DNA from: Haliotis asinina
Taxonomy: Eukaryota > Mollusca > Gastropoda > Lepetellida > Haliotidae
Length of the DNA stretch: 64,000 bases
Assembly: GCF_037392515.1 (NCBI RefSeq)
Contig: NC_090281.1
Coordinates: 48,460,645-48,524,644 of the forward strand
Direction: 5' to 3'
Shown: positions 23,843 through 38,200 of the stretch, piece by piece
Position numbering within the stretch: position 1 is the first letter of the stretch
Layout: the number at the start of each line of letters is the position of its first letter
Position numbers and translations under genes: made by a program
Notes under the pieces: model-generated
Database searches by the model: none
Told to the model about the DNA's origin: nothing
Seen by the model: only the letters and a program-made list of their open reading frames with translations

Positions 23843-24754
23843 TCCCAAAGAACAATGAAATTATATTTCAAGCATGTATATCACCTTGGCACCCGTGCAA
23901 TACGCGATATGTACACCGACTACTATATAAGTACAGCTAAGTTAATATGCTCATTTTAACTGTAATATTTATACACCGTGTTCTCTAAAGTATCCCACTC
24001 CAAAATCACATGAATTATAACACCTACCTTGCATTGCAAATAAACATTTGGACAAATACGATTTATGATCACCCGCAAACTCTCACCTACCTCTGCATAA
24101 ACACTTCATAAGACTGGTGTTTGTTTCCGTTATGTATATCGACTGTCACTCACTCCACGACCGCCGCCATTTTGTTACTAACGACGCCACGTGTTGTCAG
24201 GGTCCTCGCCTTATCACGGTTGAATCCGCGATTAGACGACGCTTGTTCCTTGATAAGCCCCCTTGTTCTGACCTCTGTCCCTCGTGGGTAACGAGATCGG
24301 TTATTGAAACTCTAATCTGTACCTGAGCGTGATCAAGCGGATTTAAACTCTGTTAAGATCGATTTCAAATAACTGACGTTTTTTTCGGATAGTAACGGAA
24401 AATAAATGGGAAAGTCATCTTGGTCCCATGCAAAATCATATCTCAATGATGAAACTTTTTTTGTTTTTGCTTTGAAATTTATTCTGAAATCCAGGCACGA
24501 CATTTTTTAAAACCAATACCTTAATAAATTATCATTTGATAAAAGAGTGATTCTGAATTCTGTCTAAAATTGATATTGAAAAAAGTGTCTCCAATAGCTA
24601 GCTTTAAACGTGACTTTAACCAGAAGTTTATAATATACATAAAACATGTATATTACGATTTTTTAAGTTATGAAAACATGTTTGAGTACATCAAGTTGTT
24701 ATTTAAAACGTGACTCCGTTCACTTGTTACGGCATGTGAGGCTTGCCCGTGAGC
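23843..24754. other. Intergenic sequence with one CpG-rich patch
   Basis: Apart from the patch near 24150-24260, nothing recognisable. Confidence 0.45.
24164..24174 (-). promoter_or_regulatory. YY1-like site AAAATGGCGGC, possible promoter element
   Basis: The stretch 24150-24260 is relatively CpG-rich for this region and contains AAAATGGCGGC on the minus strand, a motif often found at promoters, followed by a GTGAGT donor-like sequence at about 24147-24152. It could be the 5' UTR exon of the STPG3-like gene, 4 kb upstream of its ATG exon. No transcript evidence. Confidence 0.2.
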
Positions 24755-24834
24755 GCTTGTGAGTGAGTGAGTGAGTATTTTTTTACGCCGCTTTTATCAA
24801 TATTCCAGCAATATCACGGCTGGGGACACCCTGG
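24755..24834 (-). mobile_element. SINE-A tail fragment
   Basis: GTGAGTGAGTGAGTGAG, TTTACGCCGC and CAATATCACGGCTGGGGACA; the head is replaced by the next element. Confidence 0.75.
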
Positions 24835-25045
24835 CCTCAGAGTCAGGCACCTAATCGCCAGCAGTTAAGGCCGCCCAGACCACTAGAAAGCGAAACTGAC
24901 TAGGTGCCTGACTCTGAGGATGCGGGTTCGAATCCAGGATGGGACTCAACCAAAAAATTTAAAGTACTAGAATTTGTACCAAGAAAGTGAAATCCCAAAT
25001 ATGACCTATGTTGCATTTGACCACTTTCTAAATGGCAATCGTGTA
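24835..25045 (+). mobile_element. SINE type C with a 19-bp perfect palindrome at its head
   Basis: Head AGGTGCCTGACTCTGAGG with B box GGTTCGAATCC, end TTTGACCACTTTCTAAATGG. The head's first 19 bases recur inverted at 24835-24853 (arms perfect, 47-base loop). A second copy lies at 48985-49110. Confidence 0.65.
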
Positions 25046-26258
25046 ATCATGTTTGTTTGTTTGTGTTTTTGTTTTTGTTGTTGTTGTTGTTGTTGTTTTT
25101 AAAGTTTCGGACCTGTCAATTTGTCTGTATGAAATCGGCCTAAACCTTCGCAACTGTGACCGCAGTCTTTGTTGACACTAGGCTTAGCTGACTGAGCCAA
25201 CAAATGTTGCGGGTAAATTTTTGTGAACAAAATGCATAACTCCAAGACAAGGAACGTTTTTCTGAACATAAGGCTCGGCTAATGCAGGGTTATAGTGTAA
25301 GGGGGACAACTCCTTCAGTCCTTCAGCAATGTTAACATATGTTCCATAAAACTACACAACGGTGAAAGTAGTGAGCTGCAAGCGTGGTGACATCTTCTAT
25401 TACTCACCTGACAGTCGACAAATATTCTTTCAGGGCTCATAACTTGCAGACAAGACGGGTAAAATAAAGTACAGATCGAAATGCATATTACCGTCATAAA
25501 AGTCCCCCACGGCCAGTGGAAATGTTTTACAGCTGTAGCTTGTCCAGAACCGGGTGTGGAGGGTGGAGGATCTGTGTTTTAATTCGAGGGATATAGTAGC
25601 AACCAGGTGTGAGGAGTTATTTTCAAGTCTCAATAAACACTTTGTATAACCTAGTTCAGTTTTCTTTTCTGAGTAGCCTGGGCGAGAGTGGACATCCCAG
25701 TAAGATGTTGGAAATTATGCGCGACAACAGTATCCACGTTTTGCTAATCCGTGATTGTGTCCTTGTGATTTTTATGCATTTCGGACGCTGGAGAAAATGC
25801 ACTGTTTTGTCCACTGATTATGGTATGGACAATTAATTTGTAACACACTAACTAAATAACTTAATAAATACAGCTTTACTTTAAACATTAGCAATCGTAT
25901 GTGTATTTTCAATGTTTATGTGAAGCAACCCGCCTCGTTATAGCGAGAGCAAATATTTCATTTTGTTAAATAATGTATGTAAATGACATGCACCAGTTTT
26001 ATATATTTCCCTAGTGGGTCGCACTGATGTATACGACTTCATTTGAGAGTAGCTTCCCTTTGTTATGAGCTCATCGCTTGATTAACTGGTATCGCTTCTT
26101 ACATGCGGCTGCACGCTAACTTAATTAAACACAAGCCAAAGAAAACCCGGAGCCAGGTTCGCGCAAGATGTCGCTCGCCCAGGATGAGGATATCGTTGTA
26201 ACTTGTCAACTTTGATTCTGTCAAAATTCGATGAAATAACGAATTAATGCCTGCCTAA
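25046..26258. other. Upstream region of UBAC1
   Basis: Contains a (TTG)n run at 25072-25098. No TATA box or CpG cluster is obvious before the UBAC1 start; an ATG at about 26168 is followed shortly by a stop. Confidence 0.45.
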
Positions 26259-29200
26259 ATGGTTGTTTCAGACTCAATCCTCTTTCCTCCTTCCAACATG
26301 AAGGTGCGAATTACAAGTTTAGATGGAAGGGATTACTTGGCCGACCTTCATCCTGAATGGAGTGTTGATAAAGTGAAAATCATGTCGCTAAGTCATTTCT
26401 TCAACCCAGCTGAAAGCATGAAAACTTCACTGTACCACAAACTGGTGCATGTAAGATCTGGTAAAGTGCTTGATGAAGAACGAAGCCTGGCGCAGGAAGG
26501 TATCAGGGATAACGGTGAGGTTACAGATCAGCGCTATGCATTTGGCCCAAAGGTTATGTACAAAATAGGACTGAAGCCTCAGTTAAGGGATCGTCGTAAT
26601 AATAATAATAATAATAATAATGATAAATTTTTATACCGTGCAGTATTTATCTGACAAGTTGCTCACTGGATGCTCTAATCAGAATCTCATTATAACAACC
26701 CCAGATAACCCAAGCTGCCTGTGAGGTGCGAGAAGGTTAATAGTCACATGACTGGGTATCCATTTTCTGAAGCAGTGTTGATCAAACTCACTTGCCTAAG
26801 GTGAGAACACATGTATCACAAGTGCGTTGTTGCTCTAGCAGACATCCTGCCAAACACGGTTACTCATCTAAGGACTTTCTGACGATGAATGACAGAATAT
26901 GATGGCGATGCATGGTCATGTCTTGACTGCATAGCACCACATCACGACTCGGAGCTCTTGGCTATATATATGTACTCCAGGTACATTTCTGAATCCAGAA
27001 ATATGTAAACATACCAGGTACACTAAACAAGAGACAAGTCCATATTCGGCAACAACAACAAAAATATGTAGGTAGTTGTGTCCAGTAAACTGATTGCAAG
27101 TCTAGGGGTTAGTTTTGTGTGCCAGAGAAAACCCTGCTGTCAGCTTGCTGACTTTGTTCACCTCTTTGGTCATAAGGACAGTTCACCAGATTTGAAGGTC
27201 TGGGATTCAAGTCTCATCATTGAACACCGACATGCAACTGACTATCATCCTGAATGTTAAATGTTATGATGAGATGGGGGATGGAATCTCATTATACCCA
27301 ACCCATGAAGATACGAATAGAAAAGGTCTTCAGCCACCTATGCTTACAAATTACGACTAACAGGATCGGGTGGTCAAGCTCGTTGACTTGGTTGAAACAT
27401 TTCATTGGTTCCCAGTTGAACAGATCGATACTCATGCATCATGGCTTGTCTGGTCCAGACTGGATTATTTACAGACCGCTGCTATATAGCTGAAACATTG
27501 CTGAGTATGACATAAAAATTTACTCACTCATTCACTTACTCTTTACAATTCCAGTGCTCCCGATAATATTTCTTCATCAGGAGTAGGTACTCGTTATTTT
27601 TTCAATACAAGAGTACTGGAAAAACATGAGCGTACAGTGAGAGTACTGAATAGCTTTTGATTGGGTATCAGTAATCTTGTAGTCCATTCATATATGCACC
27701 ACAGCATTGCTATTCTTTTGTATACAGGACAGTAAACAATAAAACAATATTTTCTTCAGATAATACCAGTGTATGAAACTCCTTCAAAAAGACAGGAAGC
27801 GTACAGGGCTCATAACTAAAAAATGTTATCGTACCTATTATCTTGTAACCAGCCCTGTATTGAGATATAGTGTTAAAAGAAAGTAATTTATGAATTACTT
27901 ATATTGAGGTAAAATTAAACATGTGCAAAAACAACTTTAATAAAACCATGACTTGGTGGTCACTGTTAACTGATTCAGTGTCACTGCCATCAGAAAAGAA
28001 TTGCATTATTCATTGGCTGAAAGCATTCTCTAGACCAATCACATTTAAAGTTAGATGGGATAGGTTGATCTGTTGAAGTTACGGTTTGATTGATCATGAA
28101 CTATACAGACATCATCTTGTTACCACAGTTCTAGATTATTTTCTCAGTAGTTCCCATAGTCAATGACACGGTCAAATATATACCCTTGGAAAGTTGTAAG
28201 TCCGCCATCTAACAAGCAAGCAGTGGGCCGCTGGGCAGACTATATTTCATACACTAATAATATGCCTGTAAGTGATTTTATGACTGTACACCATTGCTAT
28301 AGTGGGTTTTTTTTTTTCAAAAGTATTTTCCACCATATCATGCGTATATTTCATCTGTATATACACTATACACTAATGCAGCCCTTATCTGGAACCCTAT
28401 CAGTGGCCCAATGGCGATTCTGACAGAATGGGGAGTGGAAGGCCTAAACAGCATTGTTTTGTTTTCAGATGAGCTGCTTCTTTTGAAAAGGCGACTTCCT
28501 CCATCTCCCTTTGATGGACCTGAGAAGGCCAAGGTGGGGTGTGTCTACATGTACGCTAGAATTTATGCATGATATATGTAATCATGCAGCGATACATAAC
28601 ATGATACAAAACAAAGTATTTATATATTTAAATTCAAATATGTTTGATAAAGTATCACAATTACCAATACTATGATGCACAGCACTAGTTCAGACTATAT
28701 GTTGGATGGATGGTTCAGTCTTCAAAGTGTAAGAGTGGTTCAGACCACAGGCTATATGGATGGTTCAGACTACAGGTTGTATGGAAGGTTCAGTCAACAG
28801 GCGATATGTATGGTTCAGACTACAAGGTGTGTGGATGGTTCAGTCTACAGGTTGTATGGATGGTTCAGTCTACTGATTATATGGATTGTTCAGTCTACAG
28901 GTTATATGGATGGTTCAGACTACTTGAATGGATGTTTCAGAGTACAGGGTGTATAGATAGTAATGTGTACGCGATATCACTGTTTCAGGCTGATGGCAAG
29001 AAGGACATGGATATGGAGACCATTAGACGTATGACAGCAGATGTGCCCAAGTCCACATGTGAAGCAGCAGATGACTCGTCTGATCCTGCTGTTGATGTAA
29101 GGCCATGGTCTTATTGTCATCAACACAAATTGTCATGTTTCTTGTCATACAGATTATCAGACCTATTGTCAGACCTATTGTTGAAACATTTGTCATACTT

Positions 29201-32200
29201 ATTGCCAGACCCCTTGCCATGCCTGTTATTATACCTGTTGTAAAATCTCTTGTGTGACCCGTCGTCAGACCTATTCTCAGACCTTTTGTCAGACCTATTG
29301 TCATGATTATTGTCGGACCTCTTAGTCTTATCAGACCTATAGTTGGACCTGTTGTCTTACCTATTATTGGACCTATTGTCATACCTGTTATACCTATTGT
29401 CTGATCAGCATGTGTTGAAAATTATTTAAATGTTGACATTGTTAAAGCTGGTTAATGTGATTCCCTTCTGTTTGAAAATATCTTGTCTAAAGAATGACTG
29501 AGATATTCCAGAAGTCGGTAAGGAAGCTGCATGTGGTTTTTTTTCATGCATTATTGTTTGATTTTCCCGCCTGCCTATAAATCAGATAATTCTGAGGATG
29601 TGACTTGGTACAGTTCCAGACAGAGCTACGTCGTATCCTGATTTCGTTGATAGAAGCATCACAGAGAATCCTCTGCATGAACCCTGCCGCTGCCAAAATA
29701 TTCAAACAAGCTGAAGGTTGGCACAAATCTGGTCTTGTTGACCTTACTTAAATCTGTTTTACACAGGTCTTGTTCAGTCTCACATAAATAATAATGATAA
29801 TAATAGTCCATTTGTAGGGCACATTTATCCTTGCACATTGCATCCTTAAAGTGCTGCTCAGCAAGTACAGAACACTCTCTGTGGAGAATACATGCCTGTC
29901 AGGCATGCAAGGTTTCTATTCAGACTGCTGTCATATCATACCAGGAACCCAGCTTACTGCTGGTTGGACAGAGACAAAAGTTGAACAAACTCACTTCCCA
30001 AACTGAGCAGTCAATGTATACTTAGACTCAGTATTGATTCTACCAAACCCCAGTAGAAGGGCGTGAGCTAAACCATTAGCTAATATTTCCACAAGCTGAC
30101 ATCCTTGAATATTGACAAAAACTTTATTTTCAACAACTGTTTACTCACTTTTGTGGCATTTTCCAAATGTATCACTCGGAAGCAATTGTACAGAAAATAG
30201 CATTCAGAACCATTCAGGTTCTAAAGGTATGAGATAAAAGTTCAAAACGTAATTGCAAATGTTAAATTTAGCAACTTGGTAAGACGCATTCAGATTGGTC
30301 AGTTGAAAAGTTAAGCTGACATGACCTACTAGGGTTTGTTAGAATCAATATAGACCCGTGAAGGTCCAGGGTAGACCAGTCCTTCAGCAACCAATGCTTG
30401 CCATAAAAGGCTCCTGTGCTTGTTGTAAGAGGCAACTAACAGGATCGGGTGGTCAGGCTCGCTTCCTTGGTTGACACATGTCTTCAGTTCCCTATTGCAC
30501 AGATTGATGCTGATGCTGTTGATCACTGGATTGTCTGGTCCAGACTCGATTATGTACAGACCACCGTCTTATTACTGAGTGTGGGGTGAAACTTCACTCA
30601 CTCACTCACTCACTCACTCAGTATGAGCAGTGCAATGTATAGTACAGAGTGTAAGTTCACTTTGACTAGGCAAAGGAGACATGTGGGGCTCAGAGGACAT
30701 GGGGTACAGAGGACATGTTGGGGATCAGGTGGTCAGGCAGAGAGGACATGTTGGGCACTAGGGTTTGTTAGATTCAGCATAAGTAGTGTAATGACCAATA
30801 CTGAGCCTAATTTACTTAGACTGCAATTTGAGACACATCCCTTACATGTATATTACATGTACTGAAGTCCTAGAAACTCTTTAGGAGTCACGCTGCCACA
30901 GTCACTCATCTAAGGACTGTCTGCACCCAACATTGCTGAAGTTAACATGCTCTATACACAGGACAACACATAAATTGCCACACATAATGCTGTATTTTAG
31001 GCAGCTCTAACCAAGACTGTTAGCATATACTGTGAGATTCTTCCAGTGTATTATTTTGCCAGCCTATTAAAAACAGAGGCATACTTAGTCTGTGAAACAA
31101 TATCATTTTTATAGAAACAAACATCAGGAGACCTTGCAATGGGAAAAGTACGGATTCCGGGATAATGAGACAGACAGTCCTGCTCACTACAAGGATGCAA
31201 AACTGTTTCCAAATTCTGTTAGCCAGTTGGCCCAACTATGCCTGAAATAATTCACTAATCCAAAGTTTGAATGAAAACATGGGTTTCATCATTTGACTGC
31301 TAATATGATGAACATATTTGTCAGGCCATAATCTTGTAATATGTGATAGTGATATTAAGTGATGGTTGTCTCCCTTGGAAAAAAAATTATTGTATGAACA
31401 GAGAAGAAAACAGTAATGAAGTACAGTGCTCATGTAAAACTCATGTTTCTGCATGGGAAAAATGCATTGTTAGTGACTACATTTGTGATTATTTTGCTAC
31501 CATTTGAAATGAAACCCACTCGTATGTGTTTCAGTCACAAGAGGGGCGATTGGGTAGCCTTGTAGTAGAAGCATTCACTCATCATGCTTAACACCCATGT
31601 TTGATTCCCTGTATGGGTACAATGAGTTAACGCATTTCTCAAACCATGATATTCCAGTTATATTGCTGAAGCAGCACAAAACAATGCTCACTCACTGTCA
31701 CATTGGCTCACAAGGCAGTGTCTCCCAACATTTTAAGTAGGTTTAATTTGTTCCAAAGTTAATTCCTTGTTGCAAAGTGGGATTTATTGAGTAAATGTGA
31801 TAGGTGTCCTTTGAATTTCGTTCACATTTTGTGAATGCTGATATTTTCAGAAATTCTCAATGAACCTCCTCGGCCAACTCAGGTGGATGCCATGTCACTG
31901 AAACAGTTAGTGGACATGGGCTTTCCAGAGACAAGAGCAAGGAAAGCACTAATGTTGAATAAGTAAGCTTGCATGTTTATCAGTTGTGTAACGATATGAT
32001 GAGGCTGCAAGATGGTAATAGTATCTTGATATAATATAGCTGAATATACGGTTCATTTATAAATTCATACTGTTCCTGTTTTTCACGTTTTTGTTTCTGC
32101 ACTTGAAAAAACACATTGTAACAGATTATGATTACAATTATTTTCTGTAACTGCACATTCTTTTCAAATTTTAGCAAGCAAAGATGGCATTCCATTTGAG

Positions 32201-35200
32201 ACAAACATATAAACTCAGGGCAGTGTGCAGACTTTCTTATTTATAACCGACCAGGAAATCTGCTCTTACTGGTTCTTGAACAGTTTTGTTTTTCATTTTT
32301 ACATCATTATAACTTGTAATGTAATGAATCGTATGTATTGCAATGCTGTTGCAAAGAGGCGTATTGTCTCGTGAGCCTCCTATGGTGATACAATACTTTA
32401 TTACCCTTATAATCAGTTCATCAAATTCAGGGACTCGTTTCACAAAGCTCTCGTAAGCCTAAGATCTTGCAACCTTTCTCGTAGCATTCCTACTTCCTCT
32501 GTTACAGTATAGAGGGTTCGATTGCTACGAGAAAAGTTACAAAATCTTAGTCATACGAGAGCTTTGTGAAACGGGCCCCTTACTAGTTCATTGCCAAAGC
32601 ATGCAAAACCATACAGGCGGATTTGTCACTCAAAACACCAAACAGGTCGTACAAATGGCCTTAACCTGATATGGAATGTGGCTGTAAACGGCTGATCACT
32701 CTGAAATTTTAGTGCTTGGTGTCTAAACCACAGGCAAACTGTAGCGCAAGTGGGGTTGCGCATTGTAGAGAATATGACCAGTCTTCATATATGCGAGCGA
32801 AGCGAGCAAAGGTTGGCAACACGCTTCCCTCGCTTCGGTTCAAAAGGTATTTTTCGTGTCAAAATAAAATATCGCTACCATCAAAGGTACACTCTAAATT
32901 CCTCACTAGGCTGTGCTCACTGATTTCCAATGCCATATTTAACAATTACTCAAGTGAAATATGTTTTATTCAACATTTTAAGCGCCAATCGTGGTACATC
33001 AGACCGTTCTTTGCCTATATTACCCCTGCCAGCTTCTGGTTCAAAGCAGTTAAGGAACACATTATCATTCCATATGGAATACATTAGGAGTTACCTCCCA
33101 TGCTTCATACGCCAGCTACGCCAGAAGTGTGTTTATTGTAGAATAAATGTTACAAAAGATCTATCTAACAACAACGCCGACACTTAAGACAAAAACATTC
33201 CAACAGAATCATGATAAAATTAGGCAATATGGTATATCTTTATAATTTCTGCTTGTTCTTGTTCCTTCACTCCGTTGAGCCGGAAGCTGGCAGGGGTAAT
33301 GGAGGCGAAGAACGAACTGAATACCACGAGTGGCGCTTAAAATGTTGAATAAAACATATTTCACGTGAGTAATTATTAAATATGGGGTTGGAAATCGGAG
33401 GGCACAACCTAGTGAGGAAATGGGAGTGTACCTTTGATGGTGGTGACATTTTATTTTGACATGAAAAACACTTTTTGAACCGAAGTGTGTTGCCAACCTT
33501 TGCTCGCTTCGCTCGCTTATAAGAAGACTGATCATTTTCTCCACGCTGCACAACCACATTTGGTTGCCTGTGTTTAAACAGAGTAATAAAATTGTTGCCA
33601 TAATTTCTTTTTTGTATGTGAAAAAAACTATTTCCAAAATATAAAATGTTTATGCAGGGATTTGCAAAGGCAGGGGCGATGGACCATTTTGCACACTGGA
33701 ATAAAAATGGCCCATTAAATTTTTGAAGTTTACTATGAATACAAAGACAGTGGCCCATTCTAAATTCAGAAAATGGCTTTTAATACTGAAAATGGCCCAG
33801 TTGTCAAAATATTCTATCCCAATCCCTGCTTATGTATTTCACTTGCCATTTAACAAAACCTCAAATTTGATCATTTTTATCACAAAGTCATCCCAAGTTA
33901 TCTCCCATTATGACCACTCAAAAAATCATGGTGAAACATCTTGCATCTCATTTTGCTGAAGGTCGAATACTGTTTGCTTAAACATATTAAAGATAAGCTA
34001 AATTAATGTATCTTATGGATAATAAATTCTTCACACAGTGGTTTGAAACTGAAAGGGTGTATGGGACTGTAAGACCCTTGTAAATTCGGATGTACCTCAG
34101 GAAATGTGGAATGTCCAAGGGTCTTACAGTCCCATACACACTTTCAAAACACAGTGTATCTAATTAGTTTTGCTATATTGTAACACCAATAAACATTTAT
34201 ATTTGTTTATCATGTGGTTACATCCACCTATATATTCCAGTCTGATCCCTGCTATTCTTAATCCACCAACGAGATGATACATTGATATCAACATCAGGAT
34301 CTGTTCTAGATAAAGATTTAATTGTGAAGATCAGGTTTAGAATTAGTATTCGATTGGAAACAGCGAATGAAAAGTGTTTTGTGTACGAATCGGGGGTTCG
34401 GGGGTCTTATGCCATTTAGTAGGCAATTTTGTTTTAGCCAAACTTTGGTCACTTTGTCATGAATACAATAATACAGATTCTAAATACAACAATACAGATT
34501 GTATGTACTGCAAAGTTCAAGTTGTTTCTGCCAGTCACGTGTTGCACATTGTTCACTAGGATGAATGTGATGCCAGCAATGGAGTGGTTGTTTCAACATG
34601 AAGATGACCCTGACATTGATGCGCCACTGCCAGGGGAAGAGGAGACAACTCCGCAGACTCCAGATGAGCAGGTACAGTCTTCAAACTTCCATGTTATTGG
34701 AAGGAGCCACATGGTTCTGTGTCATTACTTATAATCAGCCAGTTTTCAAATTTTTATGATAAAGAATAAATTTGTTGGTATAAATCTTTGAAGTTATCTG
34801 TGTTGACAACATCAGTGTTTGGTGTTTGGAATACCGGTAACTCGTTACAAATGTACTTAGGTATGGGAGCTTGGCATAGTGAACTATACGTGATGAACTA
34901 GTTTTGGTCAACAAGGTGTGGTAAATGAGGTTCCGGTAACTGAATGTGGTGAACTTGGTGTGGTGAGCTGCGTATGGAGAACTAGTGATAGTGAACAAGG
35001 TAGGGTGAGCTGGATGTGAGCAAGGTGTGGTGAACTCTGTTTGGTGAGCTGGATGTTGTGAGATATTTTCAGTTAGCTGGATCTGGTTAACAAAATGTGA
35101 TGAACTGCTCACAGTAAACCACTTATTTTGCTAATTTCAGCCTGAGGGGGCTGTTGGAGGCAAAGAAAATCCTGATGGAACTCCCAAAGTGACAAATATT

Positions 35201-38200
35201 CTCGAATCTCTACGGGCTTTCAGGAAGAGGGAATTCCGTCCAAATGCCAGGGTAAGTACAGACTGTGACGACCAAAGATCAAGATGCCTCAGGAACAAAA
35301 GCATGTTAACACTGATCTTATTGATGCTCTTGTACCCATTAAGATCCAGGGTAGAATAGATCTTCAGCAACCCATGCTTGATACAAAAGGCAAATGTGCT
35401 TGTCTTAGGAGGCGACTAACAGGACAGACTTGGTGACTTGGTTGACACGTCATCCGTTCCCACTTGTGCAAATCAATACTCATGGTGTTGATCACTGGAA
35501 TGTCTGGTCCAGACTCAATTATTGCAGACTGCTGCTGGAATATTGCTGAGCTTGGCGTAAAACTGAACTCACTCACAGATGCTCTTGATGTTTAAACAAC
35601 ATTGATCAGCCAGTGGCCTTGAAGAAGGCTACAAACGGCACAACTGAGTTAATCAGTACTTAGTGCCATTTGCTGTGTAGAATGATGTGCCACACATCCA
35701 CAAGAATCCTGTGATAGTAGGATTTATTCCAGGATTAATCCTTTTTTTATACTTTTATATTTTTTATAATTTTTCATAGCAACAGTTCTGTTATTTCATT
35801 GTATTCTTTCAAAATGTTGAGTGATATATGATGGGTTCGTCAACACTATACCCGGAAAGGGGAACTCACAAATGTCAAGCTGCCAAACATGGTCACCCAT
35901 CTAAGGGCTCTCCATGACCAACAGTGCATAACTCAATTGTGATTTTCGGTCACATACACACCAAAATGTCTGTATAAGGAATACATTTTCAACAGTGGCC
36001 GCTATAACGGTGGGTCTCCTTGTTAATGTCATGACCATTTCTGAGTGAGTGAGTTTAGTTTTATGCCTCACTCAGCAGTATTCCAGCTATATGGCGGCGG
36101 TCTGTACATAATCGAGTCTGGACCAGACAATCCAGTAAGTAACAGCATGAGCATCGATCTGCGCAATTGGGAGCCGATGACATGTGTAAACCAATTCAGG
36201 GAGCCTGACCACCCGATCCCTTTAGTCACCTCTTACGACAAGCATAGTCGCCTTTTATTGCAAGCATGGGTTGCTGAAGGCCTATTCTACCCCGGAACCT
36301 ACACGGGTCTCATGACTATTTCTACGTTGGTCGTGTCAAGAACTCAATAATCACCAGGGCATATGTTCTGATAAATCTCCACTATACCCTGGATGCATCT
36401 ATGGCTGTGAGATAAAGAAAACATCGGGACCATAGATACATCCTGGGTACAGTGGAGGTCTTTCCTAACATATACCCCGGAGATAATCGAGTATGTGTTA
36501 AGAATGGGTTTGTTGTGGACTGCATGGTTTTACCTTGACTCACAAATATGCTGTCCCAGGGAAGTCCAGTTAGTACTTTAAAGCATCCTTTCAGGCAATG
36601 AGATAGTGCTGTGAAGGAACAATGTAGAAAACTGTGTGTTTTGATCATTTCTTTAGATCCTGGAATGAATCATTGATCATGTGAACTGGTGGATCAAATG
36701 AAACACGTAGCACTTAGCAAAGAAACAAGCAAACACTTTGCAAGGTCACAGATGTGATGTGGGTAGAATGGATGATATTGTGCGTCACTCTGGATGCAGT
36801 GAATTCTTCTTTGTGTTCATTCTCTACATCTGTGTATAGTGGACGCACATTTGCGTCGCATAAAACCCTGAATTGGTGTCTCAAGTGTATACTGCTTCAA
36901 CTCATCAGGACAAGGTTACCATGGTGAAAGCTTATGGTGTGCAGGATTTCAAAAGACCAATGTCGTAAAGGTCTTATCACCTGCATTTGGCAAACCATTT
37001 GTAATATTCATGCTTCAGATTTTCTGCGATGTTGTAGAGTTGAAATGGTGATGAATATGATAGTACATGTTTTAACCATGGTAACACTATTTGGCATCAT
37101 GTATCATATTACTGAATCAGTTAGAACAGTTATTCCTTATGCAGTATATCCTCAAGTTATCCACACAGGTTCATATCCTATGTATTTCTTTCAAAGAAAT
37201 CAACATAAGCAATCATATGTTTGCATGACTGTTAGAGGTTACCCCTTTGGTCATGACCCTTTTAAACTGTAGGGGGACAGATTGTGAGCCCAGTCTCGTT
37301 TCATGTTCATTGGTAATGGCGATATGTCATTTGAATGGACTTAAGACAAGTGTGAGACATGCAGGTAACAGAGTTATGCCCCTTGAATGGGCAAAGTGAG
37401 TGAGTGAGTGATATGTTTGACCATCCTGGTCCTGTGATTACGATTACACAGTGCCATGCTTGTCCTGTTTCAGGCTCTACAGAAGCTGCTTGAAATGGGC
37501 TTCAGTGAACAGGAGGCGACAGATGCACTCCGAGTCTCCAGGAATGACCAGGACGCTGCAGTAAGGTCACTTTAATATCATTGGTACTTAGGGCACAGGG
37601 GACGTGGAGCTCAGAGGACATTTGGAGCACACAAGACATGAGGACGAGGGGCACAGAAGACACAGGGACATGTTGGGCATGGAATCCATAGGGGGCATAA
37701 AGATGCATGGAGATGTGCTCAGAGGGCATGTGGGCTACAGAGGACATTTTGGACACAGACGACATGGGGGATTACATGAGGCACAGGGGACATGTTGGGC
37801 ATAGAGGACATGTGGGGGACATGTCCAACACAGGATATATGGGGCACAGGGGATGTGGGGTGCACATGCTGCACAGGGGACATGTTGGACACAAAAGGAC
37901 ATTTTCGGCACAGAGGACATGTGGAGGACATTTCCAAAACAGGAAACATGTAGCACACATAGGCACAGGGACATGATGGGGATGGAATGCATGTGGCGCA
38001 TAGAGAGCTTGGATAGAGGATATGTGGTCCACAGAGGACATATGGGGCACAGAGGACATGTTGGGCTCAGAGAATATGTGGGGCACAGAGGACATGTTGG
38101 GCTCAGAGAATATGTGGGGCACAGTGAAACATAGGACATGTTGAGTAAGGGGAACATGTTGGGCCCAGAGGATGTGTTGGACACAGATGACGTGTTGGAC

